A stretch of 64,000 bases of DNA, taken from positions 9,856,388 to 9,920,387 of the forward strand of contig OZ025281.1 in the NCBI GenBank assembly GCA_964019165.1. Reading direction: 5' to 3'. This stretch comes from Mastigias papua. Taxonomy: Eukaryota > Cnidaria > Scyphozoa > Rhizostomeae > Mastigiidae. A program made the position numbers and the translations under genes. Below are positions 54,356 through 64,000 of the stretch, piece after piece. Positions within the stretch are counted from its first letter, which is position 1. Every line of letters begins with the position of its first letter. A model generated the notes under the pieces. That model saw nothing but the letters and a program-made list of their open reading frames with translations. It made no database searches and had not been told where the DNA came from.

Positions 54356-54357
54356 TA

Positions 54358-54586
54358 GTTCTGTTAACTGATGAAAGTATGCCTAGAATCAAATGGCTTA
54401 AAGGGAGAGTTATTGAAGTACGAAAAGATGATCAAGGTTTATTTAGAAGTTTCAAACTGAAAGTTGTCGATTTAACGAATTTTCAAAGGATTGTTGAAAG
54501 ACCTGTTAATAAACTTGTTTTACTTTACAGAGAAGACAGTGCTGAGATGTGTTCTAATTATAAGGTCCAATGCCCGTCGAAGGAGC
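54358..54586 (+). pseudogene. BEL/Pao DUF5641 C-terminal remnant
   Basis: The frame from about 54358 to the gypsy insertion reads MPRIKWLKGRVIEVRKDDQG, then SFKLKVVDLTNFQR and ERPVNKLVLLY. This matches the DUF5641-type C-terminus of BEL/Pao polyproteins. A substantial part of integrase between the Tc1 insertion and this piece is missing. The gypsy element follows at 54587 after GGAGC. Confidence 0.75.
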
Positions 54587-54738
54587 TGTAATAGAGTGGG
54601 TACCAGACCCCCTAATAGGTAGCCCAAAAGACATGTGACTAAGGAAGTTAGTAGTTGAGAGTGATATGCTAAACACATGTTTATGTTTATGTCTCAAACT
54701 TCTACAACAATATATCCGCGAGAATACGGAATATTATA
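54587..54738 (+). repeat. Gypsy 5' LTR
   Basis: 152 bp from TGTAATAGAGTGGG to GAATATTATA. It differs from the 3' copy by one C/T change (CTAAACACATG versus CTAAATACATG). It ends TATA rather than the more usual CA. Confidence 0.95.
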
Positions 54739-54739
54739 C

Positions 54740-54756
54740 TGGCGACGAGTGAAAAA
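54740..54756 (+). other. Gypsy primer-binding site, serine-tRNA type
   Basis: TGGCGACGAG one base after the LTR complements the 3' end of serine tRNA (CTCGTCGCCA) over 10 bases. Mag-lineage gypsy elements use serine tRNA, which agrees with the type of protein encoded. Confidence 0.75.
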
Positions 54757-54770
54757 AGGAAGACACAGGT

Positions 54771-57700
54771 ATGTCACATGCTATTTCACTTCAACCTGTC
54801 CCTGAATTCAACCCGGACAGCGGAGAGGTGGGTGCAAGTCTTGCCACACTGTGGAAGAAATGGCTCGCTGATTTTGAAATGTTTACTACAGCGGCTGGAA
54901 TTACTAATAATACTCGTAAGCGTGCACTGCTGCTTTATCAGGCTGGGTCCCGTGTTAGAGAAATATTTGGACAATTGGAAAACACAGGCGCAATCGATGC
55001 TTACGATACCGCCAAGAACAAGCTCACCGAATATTTTGAGCCCCAAACGAATCGCAGATATGATGTATACTGTTTCCGACAAGCTCACCAAGAACCCGCA
55101 GAAACTTTGGATCAGTATCATACTCGATTACGAACATTGGCTGTACCCTGTGAGTTTGGAGATAACTTAACGTTCGAACTAGAAGAACAAATCATTATCG
55201 GGGGCACTTCCTCTCGAATAAGGAAACAAGCACTTCGCGACCCAACATATGACCTAAAAGCCATGCTACTCGATGGTCGCAGGGATGAAATTAGTCACTA
55301 TCAATCGAAGGAAATCGAAGCACAGAAACCTGAACGGCGTGCAGAGGAAACAAATCGCATTACTGCCACACAGCCTGCCTTAAAGTGTCGAAAGTGTGGA
55401 AGGGCACCCCACCACGATACTGTCTGTCCTGCGAAAGGAAAAGAATATAATAATTGTGGAAAACTCAATCATTTTGCTCGCACTTGCCTTTCCAAACCAA
55501 AAGGAAAATGGAAGGCCAGGCCACATAAGCACAATAAAGGAAGAAAAAGTCTTCGCCCACTCACTCATTCAAATTCAAGTTCGGATGATGAATATTTATA
55601 TCCAGTCAAAACAAACGCTAAACGTAGGCCATACACACGAGTCAAAGTTCTTGGACATTCGTTTAATGCTATGGTGGATACAGGAGCTTCCATCAATGTT
55701 ATGGATAAGGAAATATTCGCCAAATTACCTGCCATTACCCTGGAAAAGACAACAACCCGAGCATTTGCCTATGACAATAACAAGCCCGTCACATTCATTG
55801 GAAAATTTGATGCACTAATCGAGACTAGAAAGAGGTATGCAATCGCTGCTTTTTATGTTGTCAACAATAATACATCAGGTAATTTGATCAGTGCTGACAC
55901 TGCACAGGCGCTAGGATTAGTAACCTTACATTTGAATAAGATTTCAACCCCTACTCAGTTTTCAAGTCTGGTGACAAACGATGATTATCTGAATAAGAGC
56001 ATTGCAAAACACTCGTCTGTGTTCCAAGGATTAGGGAAACTGAATGATTTCGCTGTGAAATTGAATATTGACGAAAATATTGTACCAGTTGCGGAGTCGC
56101 AAAGGCGCATTCCATTCCACATTCGGGAAAAGGTAAAAATAGCAATCGAGAAGCTATTAGCAGATGACATTATTGAGAAAGTTTCTGATACCCAGGCAAC
56201 TCCGTGGGTAAGCCCCATTGTAGCCGTACCAAAAGGTGACGATTCTGTACGTATTTGTGTTGATATGCGTAAAGCCAACCAAGCAATTCAAAGAGTCAGA
56301 CATCTCATTCCTACAGTTGATGACGTCAATTTGCAATTAACTGGAGCTAAAATATTTTCAAAGCTAGATCTATCTCAAGCCTATCACCAGCTTCAGCTTC
56401 ATGAGGAAAGTAGATACATTACAACTTTCAGCACACATTTAGGCCTGTTTCGTTACAAACGGTTGAATTATGGCACAAATGCAGCAGCAGAAATATTTCA
56501 GAATGCCTTACAAACTGCCCTACAAGGCATCCCAGGAGTATGCAACATTGCCGATGATATCATTATCTTTGGAACCAATCGTGAGGAGCATGATAAAGCT
56601 CTTGATGCTTGCCTCAAACGATTATCTGAAAAAGGGCTAACGCTGAATGCCACAAAATGCAAATTTTTGTCAACCTCTCTTTCATTTTTTGGACAAATCT
56701 TCTCAGAAGCTGGTACACACCCAGATCCAAAACATGTTCTGGATTTACTGAAGGCACCTGTTCCTGCAAATGTACACGAGGTACGAAGTTTTCTGGGAAT
56801 GGCTAATTATAATAGCAAATATATTGCTAATTATGCTACTGTTAGTGCTCCACTGCGTGAATTGACAAAGAAACACACACATTTTCAGTGGACTACAAAA
56901 CATCAACATGCATTTGACCAGCTAAAAACTGCTCTTACAACAGCACCTGTGATGGCGTATTTTGACATCAACAAAGAAACCATAGTGACTGTGGATGCTA
57001 GCCCTGTTGGAATATCAGCCATCCTTGCTCAAGAAGGTCTAGGCGGTGATGACTGCCGTGTTGTTGCATATGCAAGCAGAGCACTTTCTCCTGTCGAAAA
57101 ACGTTACTCTCAGACCGAGAAGGAGGCACTTAGTATAGTATGGGCTGTTGAACATTTCCATTTATTCCTCTATGGCAAAGCCTTCAAGCTCATAACCGAT
57201 CATAAACCGCTTGAAGTTATATATGGCTGTTGTAAATCAAAGCCTTCAGCCCGTATAGGACGGTGGGTACTACGATTACAGCCTTATCATTTCACCGTAC
57301 AGTACAAACCAGGTGTTGACAATCCAGCTGACTATTTGTCACGACACTCCACTACAGAAAGCATTTCCAAAGAAGAGAAGATGACGGAGCCATACATCAA
57401 TTTGATAACAAATGCTGCCGTGCCAAAAACATTAACCATAACAGAGTTAGATGATGCAACAAATAAGGATAGAATTCTTCAAGGCTTACGTGCTGCTATC
57501 AGACTTAACCGCTGGGACAGTGATGCGTTAAGACCATTTAAATCGGTACGTGATGAACTGACCATAGGTGATCATAACTTGATAATATTACGTGGCAATC
57601 GAATTGTGATACCAACCTCTCTACAACAACGTGCTATTGATCTTGCACATGCCACTCACCAAGGATTAGCCAAGACAAAATCTTTGTTACGGGAGAAAGT

Positions 57701-58775
57701 CTGGTTCCCAGACATTGATAACATGGTAAAAGATACCATTGCCCGTTGCCTACCCTGTAACGCCACAGGAAGACCAGATCCCCAAGAGCCATTGCAGATG
57801 ACAGATATGCCCGATGGTCCATGGCAGAAAATTCATGTGGATTTCTACGGACCATCACCATCAGGAGAGTACCTCCTTGTTGTGATAGACCGGTATTCCA
57901 GGTATCCTGAGGTAGAAATCGTGCGCTCTACCAAAGCATCTAGTGTTATACCAAAGCTTGATAAAATTTTCGCTGCACAGGGGATACCAGGTACCATTAC
58001 ATCTGATAACGGACCTCCTTTTAATGGTAGTGAATATAAACGATATCTTATTGCCCTCGGCATCAACAAGCATTCATCCACTCCCAGATGGCCTCAAGGG
58101 AATGCAGAGGTGGAAAGATTTAATCAGCCATTGGGAAAAGCGTTGAAAACTGCAACTATTGAAGGGAAGGTGTGGCAGCAAGAGATCAATCGCTTCCTGC
58201 TGCAATATCGCACCACTCCCCATAGTACTACAAAAGTGTCACCTGCAGAGCTGTTGTTCAACAGAGTAGTACGAGGAGCATTTCCTTCATTGAAGAAAAG
58301 CAAGGTTGTCAATAGGCACAAGGAAGCCAAGGAGAATGAACTGTCAAGTCAAAGATATAACAATCAGTATGCGGACAGAAGACGAAGAACAAAGCCTAGT
58401 GACATGAAAGTTGGGGATTATTTACTTGTAAAACAAGACCAACGAAACAAACTGACAGCAACATTTAGTGAGACACCATATACTGTAACTGAAAGGAATA
58501 ATTCGCAAGTAACAGCTACGAATAAGCAAGGCCATACAGTTACACGTAACGTTTCACATTTCAAACGTATAACAATGCCGACAGCACATGATAATGATGA
58601 GACACATTACGAAACAGGACTTACAAGAAACAGCAACGACAATCACAAAGACCAAGACTTGACTGATGAACAAAACCAGCCCTTAAGGCAATCCAGTAGG
58701 GTTAGAAAAGAACCACAAAGGTTTGGGAGTCCTTTGCCCTCAGACCTTATTAGAAAAAGAACTTTTAAAAAATAA
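54771..58775 (+). CDS. Gypsy (mag-like) gag-pol polyprotein, intact
   Basis: A 1334-aa fused ORF. Order: gag (1-200), zinc region (CRKCGRAPHHDTVC at about 206, and a second knuckle YNNCGKLNHFARTC whose first cysteine is tyrosine), aspartic protease DTGAS at D303, RT with NIADD catalytic aspartates D595/D596, RNase H (VDAS near 741, EKEAL near 783, TDHKP near 809), HHCC integrase zinc region (960-995), integrase core D1024, D1079 and E1115 (35-residue D-E spacing), then a basic C-terminal tail. ATG 54771 lies 22 bases after the primer site and is the natural start. Gag and pol share one frame, so no frameshift signal is needed. It supplies all functions for retrotransposition. Confidence 0.95.
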   Translation: MSHAISLQPVPEFNPDSGEVGASLATLWKKWLADFEMFTTAAGITNNTRKRALLLYQAGSRVREIFGQLENTGAIDAYDTAKNKLTEYFEPQTNRRYDVYCFRQAHQEPAETLDQYHTRLRTLAVPCEFGDNLTFELEEQIIIGGTSSRIRKQALRDPTYDLKAMLLDGRRDEISHYQSKEIEAQKPERRAEETNRITATQPALKCRKCGRAPHHDTVCPAKGKEYNNCGKLNHFARTCLSKPKGKWKARPHKHNKGRKSLRPLTHSNSSSDDEYLYPVKTNAKRRPYTRVKVLGHSFNAMVDTGASINVMDKEIFAKLPAITLEKTTTRAFAYDNNKPVTFIGKFDALIETRKRYAIAAFYVVNNNTSGNLISADTAQALGLVTLHLNKISTPTQFSSLVTNDDYLNKSIAKHSSVFQGLGKLNDFAVKLNIDENIVPVAESQRRIPFHIREKVKIAIEKLLADDIIEKVSDTQATPWVSPIVAVPKGDDSVRICVDMRKANQAIQRVRHLIPTVDDVNLQLTGAKIFSKLDLSQAYHQLQLHEESRYITTFSTHLGLFRYKRLNYGTNAAAEIFQNALQTALQGIPGVCNIADDIIIFGTNREEHDKALDACLKRLSEKGLTLNATKCKFLSTSLSFFGQIFSEAGTHPDPKHVLDLLKAPVPANVHEVRSFLGMANYNSKYIANYATVSAPLRELTKKHTHFQWTTKHQHAFDQLKTALTTAPVMAYFDINKETIVTVDASPVGISAILAQEGLGGDDCRVVAYASRALSPVEKRYSQTEKEALSIVWAVEHFHLFLYGKAFKLITDHKPLEVIYGCCKSKPSARIGRWVLRLQPYHFTVQYKPGVDNPADYLSRHSTTESISKEEKMTEPYINLITNAAVPKTLTITELDDATNKDRILQGLRAAIRLNRWDSDALRPFKSVRDELTIGDHNLIILRGNRIVIPTSLQQRAIDLAHATHQGLAKTKSLLREKVWFPDIDNMVKDTIARCLPCNATGRPDPQEPLQMTDMPDGPWQKIHVDFYGPSPSGEYLLVVIDRYSRYPEVEIVRSTKASSVIPKLDKIFAAQGIPGTITSDNGPPFNGSEYKRYLIALGINKHSSTPRWPQGNAEVERFNQPLGKALKTATIEGKVWQQEINRFLLQYRTTPHSTTKVSPAELLFNRVVRGAFPSLKKSKVVNRHKEAKENELSSQRYNNQYADRRRRTKPSDMKVGDYLLVKQDQRNKLTATFSETPYTVTERNNSQVTATNKQGHTVTRNVSHFKRITMPTAHDNDETHYETGLTRNSNDNHKDQDLTDEQNQPLRQSSRVRKEPQRFGSPLPSDLIRKRTFKK

Positions 58776-58785
58776 AGGGAAGTGA
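58774..58785 (+). other. Gypsy polypurine tract
   Basis: AAAGGGAAGTGA immediately precedes the 3' LTR and overlaps the last codons of the ORF. It is the expected plus-strand primer. Confidence 0.7.
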
Positions 58786-58937
58786 TGTAATAGAGTGGGT
58801 ACCAGACCCCCTAATAGGTAGCCCAAAAGACATGTGACTAAGGAAGTTAGTAGTTGAGAGTGATATGCTAAATACATGTTTATGTTTATGTCTCAAACTT
58901 CTACAACAATATATCCGCGAGAATACGGAATATTATA
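58786..58937 (+). repeat. Gypsy 3' LTR
   Basis: 152 bp, one difference from the 5' LTR, followed by the GGAGC duplication at 58938-58942. Confidence 0.95.
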
Positions 58938-59316
58938 GGAGCCTTAATTATCGATATGAAAAACATTACGCTATGTTGTTGGGGAGTCAGATGTTATGGT
59001 TACAAAGAACTGTTTAGAAGAACTGTTTACAGTCTAACGGATATCCTTTTGTTTTTTGGTTCTGTGTCCTTTGTATTTACTGTTTGATTTCTTTTTCACC
59101 TACATCTTTTGGTGAATTTGTATAGGTTAACATATTATATTTGTTTTTGACTTGATGTTTTCGAGATTCAAGAGCTGTTTTTCATGATGTTTGGACAATT
59201 TGTCGTTATATATGATGCATGCATTTTATCGAAGACTGTTACTTTACCAGGTTACTTTGCTATTGTTGAATTTTGAATATATTGCAATACATGATACAAG
59301 TCTTTCGATATGCTTT

Positions 59317-60210
59317 CATCATCATCAACGGGTAGTTCGTTGCCGAACAGCCGTGGCCCTCTGGACGAACCTCCTCCATCTTGCTCTCTCTTGAGCCTTC
59401 CTCTCAGTTTCAACCATCGTGAACACGCAGATCTCCTTGATGTTGTCACTTAGTCTTGTCTTTGGTCTTCCTCGCAATCTCTTTCCATACACCGGTCCTA
59501 ATAATAGTGCCTTTTCCAATGTATATCCTGTCCTTAACTGGTGTCCGATGAATGTTTGTTTTCTTGAATCCAAGATACTAATGAGCCGTCTCTCACAGTT
59601 TATTTTCTAAAGCACTTCTTCATTGGTTATTTTCTCCGTCCAGCTAATTCTAAGAACGCGTCTGTAACACCACATTTCAAAACTCTCTAGTCTTTTCTTG
59701 TCAGAAGCTTTTAATACCCAACATTCTGCTCCATAGGACGCAATGGGAAATACAAGTGTCTGAAGAACTCGTTTTTTACTATCTAGCGAAATATTCTTAT
59801 CTTTCCAGATCTTGCTGAGGGCAACTGTTGCTTTCTTTGCTATGCAGATTCTCCTTGTTACTTCAGTTGAGTCATCGCCTTTGCTAGTGAATATTGCTCC
59901 AAGATATTTGAACTTCGTGAAGGTTTCAACAGTCTCTCCATCTATCACAATTCCACTGTCTGTTGGATTTCATTGAGCTTTCATAACTTTTGTTTTCTTT
60001 GTATTAAGGAATAAACCAACTTTCTCACTCTCCAGTTTTACTCTGTTTACAAGGTCTTGAAGCTCTTCTAAACTCCCAGCAATTAGTATAACATCATCAG
60101 CGTATCTTAGATTTGTTATTTTGTGGCCTCCGACACTAATACTTCCTTCAAAATTCTCGAGTGCGTTTCTCATTATAGCTTCTGCATAGATGTTAAAAAG
60201 GTGTGGAGAA
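59317..60210 (-). mobile_element. 5'-truncated LINE with TGATGA tail
   Basis: About 894 bp on the minus strand, ending in a short (TGA)n tail at 59317-59330 and flanked by ATGCTTT at both sides. The coding sequence starts abruptly inside RT (SPHLFNIYAEA-type block near 60190). It resembles RTE-like LINEs in its tail and C-terminal blocks. It landed in the BEL/Pao 3' LTR. Confidence 0.85.
59325..60195 (-). pseudogene. LINE RT fragment and C-terminus
   Basis: Frames give NALENFEGSISVGGHKITNL followed by RYADDVILIAGSLEELQDLV with catalytic YADD intact near 60085-60100. Next come FTKFKYLGAIFTSKGDDSTE, SYGAECWVLKASDKKRLESF and EMWCYRRVLRISWT (59607-59948), then GKRLRGRPKTRL and ARWRRFVQRATAVRQ to a stop at 59325 just before the tail. 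Two frame breaks (near 59960 and 59590) and the missing endonuclease make it non-functional. Confidence 0.85.
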
Positions 60211-60249
60211 ATGCTTTATGCCTGCATAAAAAGGAACGTTTCCGCTTCA

Positions 60250-63135
60250 GTGGGGTATGCATAGTCCCATAGTATCTGACAAGGTGCCTCCTGAACTTGA
60301 AGCAGCTAATAGTCTTTCAGGGGGAAAGCATGAACACTGTCTTCTTCTACATACCTTTCTTGGATTTTCGGATGTCATTGATGAGCCCCTAAGCCAGACG
60401 GACGTTATCACTCACCGTATTGATACCGGTGATGCAGCTCCTATTAAGCAGTCTCGGCAGCAGTTACCATACGCTTTCCGAGGAGAAGCCAAATCACAGG
60501 TAAGGGATATGCTTTACCAAGGTGTCATTCAGCCTAGTACTTCTTTGTGGGCTTCACCCATTGTGCTTGTTAGGAAGAAAGATGGTAAGTGCGGGCCCTG
60601 TGTTGACTATCGCAAATTAAATTCAGTCACGGTAAAGGATGCACGTCCATTACTTAGGGTGAGTGATTTATTGGATTCATTACAGATCGTTCAGCACTTA
60701 AGATCGTAGAATTGGTTACTGGCAATTAAATACGGATCCCACAGATCGCGAGAAAGCAGTCTTTACCACTCCACATGGGTTGTGGGAGTTCCTACGCATG
60801 CTCTTTGGTGTTTCCAATGGCTGTGCCACTTTTCAGAGAGCCATTGAGATTGTCCCGTCAGGTCTCACCTATGAAACATGTCTTTGTTATTTTAATGACA
60901 GAATCATACCATCTAAAAATCTTGCACAACAGTGTGAGCGGCTTTCCCTTGTCTTAGGTAGATTCCGAGAATATAGTTTGCTTGTTAAGGCTTCCAAGTG
61001 TTCGTTTGGAGCCAATAAGGGGGCATATTTAGGCCACGTTGTATCGTCTAAAGGCGTCTATACTGATCCAGGTAAGATTCAGACCATCTCAAAACTCCTT
61101 CCACCAAAGACAGTTGAGCAGGTAAGATCTTTTTTAGGCTTAACAGATTACTATAAAAAGTTTATACCCTACTATGCTTCACTACCTGCACCTCTTGTGG
61201 CCCTTATTAAGAAAGGAACACAATTTACTTTGGGAGACTCTGTACGTTGCAGAATAGTCTTTGTCAAGCTCCCATTTCAGCATATCCCAAATTTGATAAA
61301 CCTTTTACTCTACATACTGACGCCTCGGATATCGGGATTGGTGTTGTGTTATCCCAGTTTGATACCAATAGTAACGAGAGTCTAATATCATATTATAGTC
61401 GTTCACTTTCAGATCGTGAAAAGAAGAGCTATTCTGCGACGAAAAGGAAGGTCTTGCAGTAGTTTTTGCGGTTGAAAATTTTTGCGTTTATTTGCTCGGA
61501 CGACAATTTACATTACAATTCACATACGACAGTGCATTACAATGGCTTCATACTGGAGCCAAAGGGGAGGCTTGCTAGGTGTGCCATGTCACTCCAGGAA
61601 TATTCCTTTATTGTCAAGCATCGCCCTGGCAATGCACATTGTAACGCTGATAGACATTCTCGTTTGCCACCAGATAGAAAAGATGCCCCGAGGCCCCTGA
61701 AGTTGATAAATCACTTAGTTGTGCCACGACTATGATTTCTGGCTACAATCTCCATAGCTCAATGGAACGACCCAGTTGTTGCTAAAATCATTCAAATGAA
61801 ATTGGCCACATTACCCAAACCACCTTATTTCGTTTGGACAGACAATCCATCTCTCTGTACCTTCTGGCATTGATGGGACAGTTTATTCCTCTGTAACATC
61901 TTGTTTACTAAAAATCTTAGTACAGATCATTCCCTACCTAGGTATACATATGTGGTACCGGAAGCCCTAATTGATTATGTTTTGTATGGCATTCATTATA
62001 GTCCATTCTCGGGTCATTTAGGAATTCATAGCACGCTTCATCGAGCCACAGAAAGATTCTTCTGACCAGAAATGTCAGTACACATAAGTGATTTCGTAAG
62101 ATCATGTCAAACTTGTGCCAAAATTAAGACTGACAATAGCCTTAGAAAAGTACCACTTAGGTCCATTGAAGTGAGTGAACCATGTATATTTTGGACAATG
62201 GACTACATGGGTCCCTTACCTGAAACATTAAGAGGAAATAAACATCTGTTGGTAGTAATAAACCTCTTCAGTAAGTGGTGTGAAACTTTTCCTACCAAAG
62301 ATAAAGCCCGTATGGTCACCGAAGTTTTAGTCTCAAAGTTCACCCGATTTAGCCCACCTGACATGATTCACTCCGATCAAGGATCAAACTTTGAAAATAA
62401 CTTGATGAAGGAAGTGTGTAGCCTTATGGGTATCCACAAGTCTCGTACATCTGCTTATCACCCTCAGTGTGATGGGTTAGTTGAATGATAAAGCCACATA
62501 TTGCAGGATATTCTTTCTTCTTATGCTTCGAAAAATGAAGATGATTGGGATTTGTGGGTAGATCTTGCTGTTTATCCCTAGAACACTAGTGTGCATGTAA
62601 GAACAGGTTTTAGTCCCTGCGAGCTTGTCTTTGGAAGGATAGCTAGAGCTCTATTCGAAGTAGATTGTGGAGTACCAATTAGGAATCCAAGTACTCATGA
62701 ATATTCACAGTTAATCAGAAAAAACATTCAATACATAGTGCAGATAGGAGGCAAAAGTCTTAGAAAAAGTCGACTAGCTATTCAGATGCAAGTAGCCAGC
62801 AAAGGTAAAGGCAACTGGGCCCCACTTCCTATCGTTCACTTGGTATTCCTTCGCTGCCCAAAGGCTCGGAAATTTAGAAGGAGATGGATCGTACCATAAC
62901 AAATCATTTCTCAACTTGGGGTTAATTATAAAATTCGATCCAAGGAAGTAGAGAATATTATTGTGCATCACAATAGTGTCAAGGTTTGCACAGTTCCCTT
63001 CAGCCAAGGGAGAATTCTTGCTCCAGTCAGGGAAGCAGGGGAAATAACATTTTGCGAAAAACCCGATGACCCCAATATTCTTCGGGAGAGACCATTGCAA
63101 CCACGACCGGCAAGACTGGGACAGAGTATAGATCC
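60250..63135 (+). pseudogene. Second Ty3/gypsy pol, 5'-truncated and broken
   Basis: RT begins in the frame 60257-60709 (VITHRIDTGDAAPIKQSRQQ, ASPIVLVRKKDG, VDYRKLNS) and continues at 60780-61385 (LRMLFGVSNGCATFQRAIE). The catalytic YxDD reads YFND at 60888-60899. RNase H is at 61247-61735 (LHTDASDIGIG, HRPGNAHCNAD). The integrase HHCC region and core are at 62000-62488 (TMDYMGPLP, HSDQGSNFEN, DGLVE then stop). A basic C-terminal tail runs from 62591 to about 63135. Many stops and frameshifts, and neither LTR, gag nor protease is present. It differs in lineage from the mag-like element. Confidence 0.85.
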
Positions 63136-63199
63136 CGCTGAGGTTGGGAGACTTTGTTACACATTAATAATTTGGAGCAAAGTAGCATCCATGTTAATT

Positions 63200-64000
63200 C
63201 TGTATGCTTAATCTCACTCACATTTAGATTACCCAGATTTAATTATTCTCCTGTCCTCTTTCTATGTAAGCTCTGTTGTGACCAAAATAGATTGTTTTCT
63301 TTCCTCTCTCACTTCATTTGACTCAGCAATTTTGAAAGCCTTAAGCCAACTACTCTGCCCTTGCTTTAACCAAAAGGGACCCTTCCACCAAAGTTCACTT
63401 TCCTTAAGATACGATACACTTACCCCTCTTGAGCATAGATCTGCTGGGTTATCTAAGATTGTTACATGGTTCCAATCTTGTTTATGAGTGCTAGTTAAGA
63501 TTTCATTCACCCTGTGCTGAACAAAGGTTTCCATCTTCCTTTGTTTTGCACCCAGTACAGTATAGTCATGCTATAAGACCAATATCTCGCCTGATTTATT
63601 TTTATCTGGTTACTTAGTGCTTTTCTAACTGTATCCATGAGGGTTACAAAAATTTTAGCAGCCATAAGCTCTAGCCGTGGGATGCTCCAGGATATCAATG
63701 GTACTAAGCGAGATTTTGAACATATTAGTGCAGAATGAGTACCCTCACTTTTCTAACAAACTATATATACTGTGGCACAGTATGCCTATATGTACTAGCA
63801 TCTACAAATCCATGTAGACTAGTTTTAACTACCTTCCCTTGACAACCATGAAGCATAAAACGTGATGTTGATATATTCTGAACTCTATTTCCCCCCTGCA
63901 AACCACTCATTCCATCTACCTAATTTATCTTGTGACAAAACTTGGTCCCAGTCACATTTACTAAAGCATAAGTCTTGAAAGAGAATCTTTGCTGGTACCA
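63200..64000 (-). pseudogene. BEL/Pao pol fragment (RNase H region), runs off the window
   Basis: Minus-strand frames read ISWSIPRLELMAAKIFVTLM with RYWSYSMTILYWVQNK (63507-63698), then VQHRVNEIL, DNPADLCSRGVSVSYLKESE and WWKGPFWLKQ (63262-63534). This is the BEL/Pao RNase H and post-RNase H block. Earlier sequence to 64000 gives FMLHGCQG- and HGFVDAS-like pieces in shifting frames. Frameshifts separate the parts. The RT should lie beyond the right edge. Confidence 0.75.

Larger units (their letters stand above)
54587..58937 (+). mobile_element. Young intact Ty3/gypsy element (mag-like)
   Basis: 4351 bp with 152-bp LTRs (54587-54738 and 58786-58937) that I read as differing at one position. 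GGAGC is duplicated at 54582-54586 and 58938-58942. A serine-tRNA-type primer site, a polypurine tract and one uninterrupted ORF are present. It sits in the 3' end of the old BEL/Pao and is clearly younger. The near-identical LTRs and open frame suggest a family active recently. Confidence 0.95.
48484..60249 (+). mobile_element. Old BEL/Pao element hosting three later insertions
   Basis: LTR copies start TGTTATGG at 48484 and 58992 and end CGCTTCA at 48836 and 60249. GTGGG is duplicated at 48479-48483 and 60250-60254. Between them are BEL/Pao gag, protease, RT, RNase H, integrase and DUF5641 remnants. Nested inside are a Tc1-like element (52927-54355), a gypsy element (54587-58937) and, within the 3' LTR, a LINE (59317-60210). 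Subtracting these leaves about 5.1 kb, short for the family because parts of gag, protease and integrase are deleted. Part of the protease region is inverted. Confidence 0.85.
58992..60249 (+). repeat. Old BEL/Pao 3' LTR, split by a LINE
   Basis: The first part (58992-59316) aligns with the start of 48484-48836 and the last part (60218-60249) with its end, GCCTGCATAAA...CGCTTCA. The LINE 59317-60210 and its ATGCTTT duplication (59310-59316 and 60211-60217) lie between. GTGGG follows at 60250. Confidence 0.85.

Noticed and set aside
55396..55818. 140-codon frame in the gypsy interior
   Set aside because: It overlaps the 1334-codon gag-pol frame in another phase and has no independent features.
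1..64000. tRNA, rRNA and CRISPR arrays
   Set aside because: No cloverleaf-like gene with a proper T-loop and acceptor pairing was seen, and no regularly spaced repeat array. GGTTCGAAT-like strings at 5577 and in the BEL/Pao LTR lack the rest of a tRNA.

Overview
This window is invertebrate animal nuclear DNA. It is AT-rich and has no bacterial gene layout, no long host ORFs, and many retrotransposons. BEL/Pao LTR retrotransposons, which are known only from animals, occur four times, together with Ty1/copia, Ty3/gypsy, several APE-type LINEs, a Tc1-like element and a PIF/Harbinger-like element. I cannot name the species. No tRNA, rRNA or CRISPR array was recognised.

Layout. 1-6823: unannotated DNA with two (ATC)n/(GAT)n microsatellites. 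6824-7530: 3' end of a LINE (minus). 7531-14451: nothing recognised. 14452-15338: a LINE 3' end whose 5' half is inverted (twin-priming type). 15339-17925: fragments of BEL/Pao pol, then a separate BEL/Pao gag. 17924-25805: a CR1-like LINE (minus) with an esterase-like domain in ORF1, split by a complete but dead copia element (19833-23647, TSD TACCA). 25850-27070: second copia fragment (minus). 27095-29703: dead RTE-like LINE (plus). 30209-36305: a very young BEL/Pao element with identical 171-bp LTRs, TSD TATGTC and an intact 1823-aa gag-pol ORF. 37743-38926: a TIR element at a TTAA-like site. 39685-42056 and 46048-48400: two near-identical 2.35-kb copies of an unclassified TIR element. 42210-42810: LINE C-terminus (minus). 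43116-44029: the only convincing host-gene candidate, a small secreted cysteine-rich protein with one predicted intron. 44423-45324: PIF/Harbinger-derived element with perfect 45-bp TIRs.

48484-60249 is a layered nest. An old BEL/Pao element (353-bp LTRs, TSD GTGGG) has an inverted internal segment. It was later invaded by a Tc1-like element (52927-54355), a young intact mag-like gypsy element (54587-58937, TSD GGAGC) and, inside its 3' LTR, a truncated LINE (59317-60210, TSD ATGCTTT). The window ends with a dead gypsy pol (60250-63135, plus) and a BEL/Pao pol fragment (minus) running off the right edge.

How it fits together. Most genes here encode retrotransposon machinery: capsid, protease, RT/RNase H and integrase, or endonuclease plus RT. 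Only the BEL/Pao ORF at 30403-35874 and the gypsy ORF at 54771-58775 look functional. Target-site duplications give the relative order of insertion. Boundaries and family calls come from reading translations and repeats by eye, without database searches.
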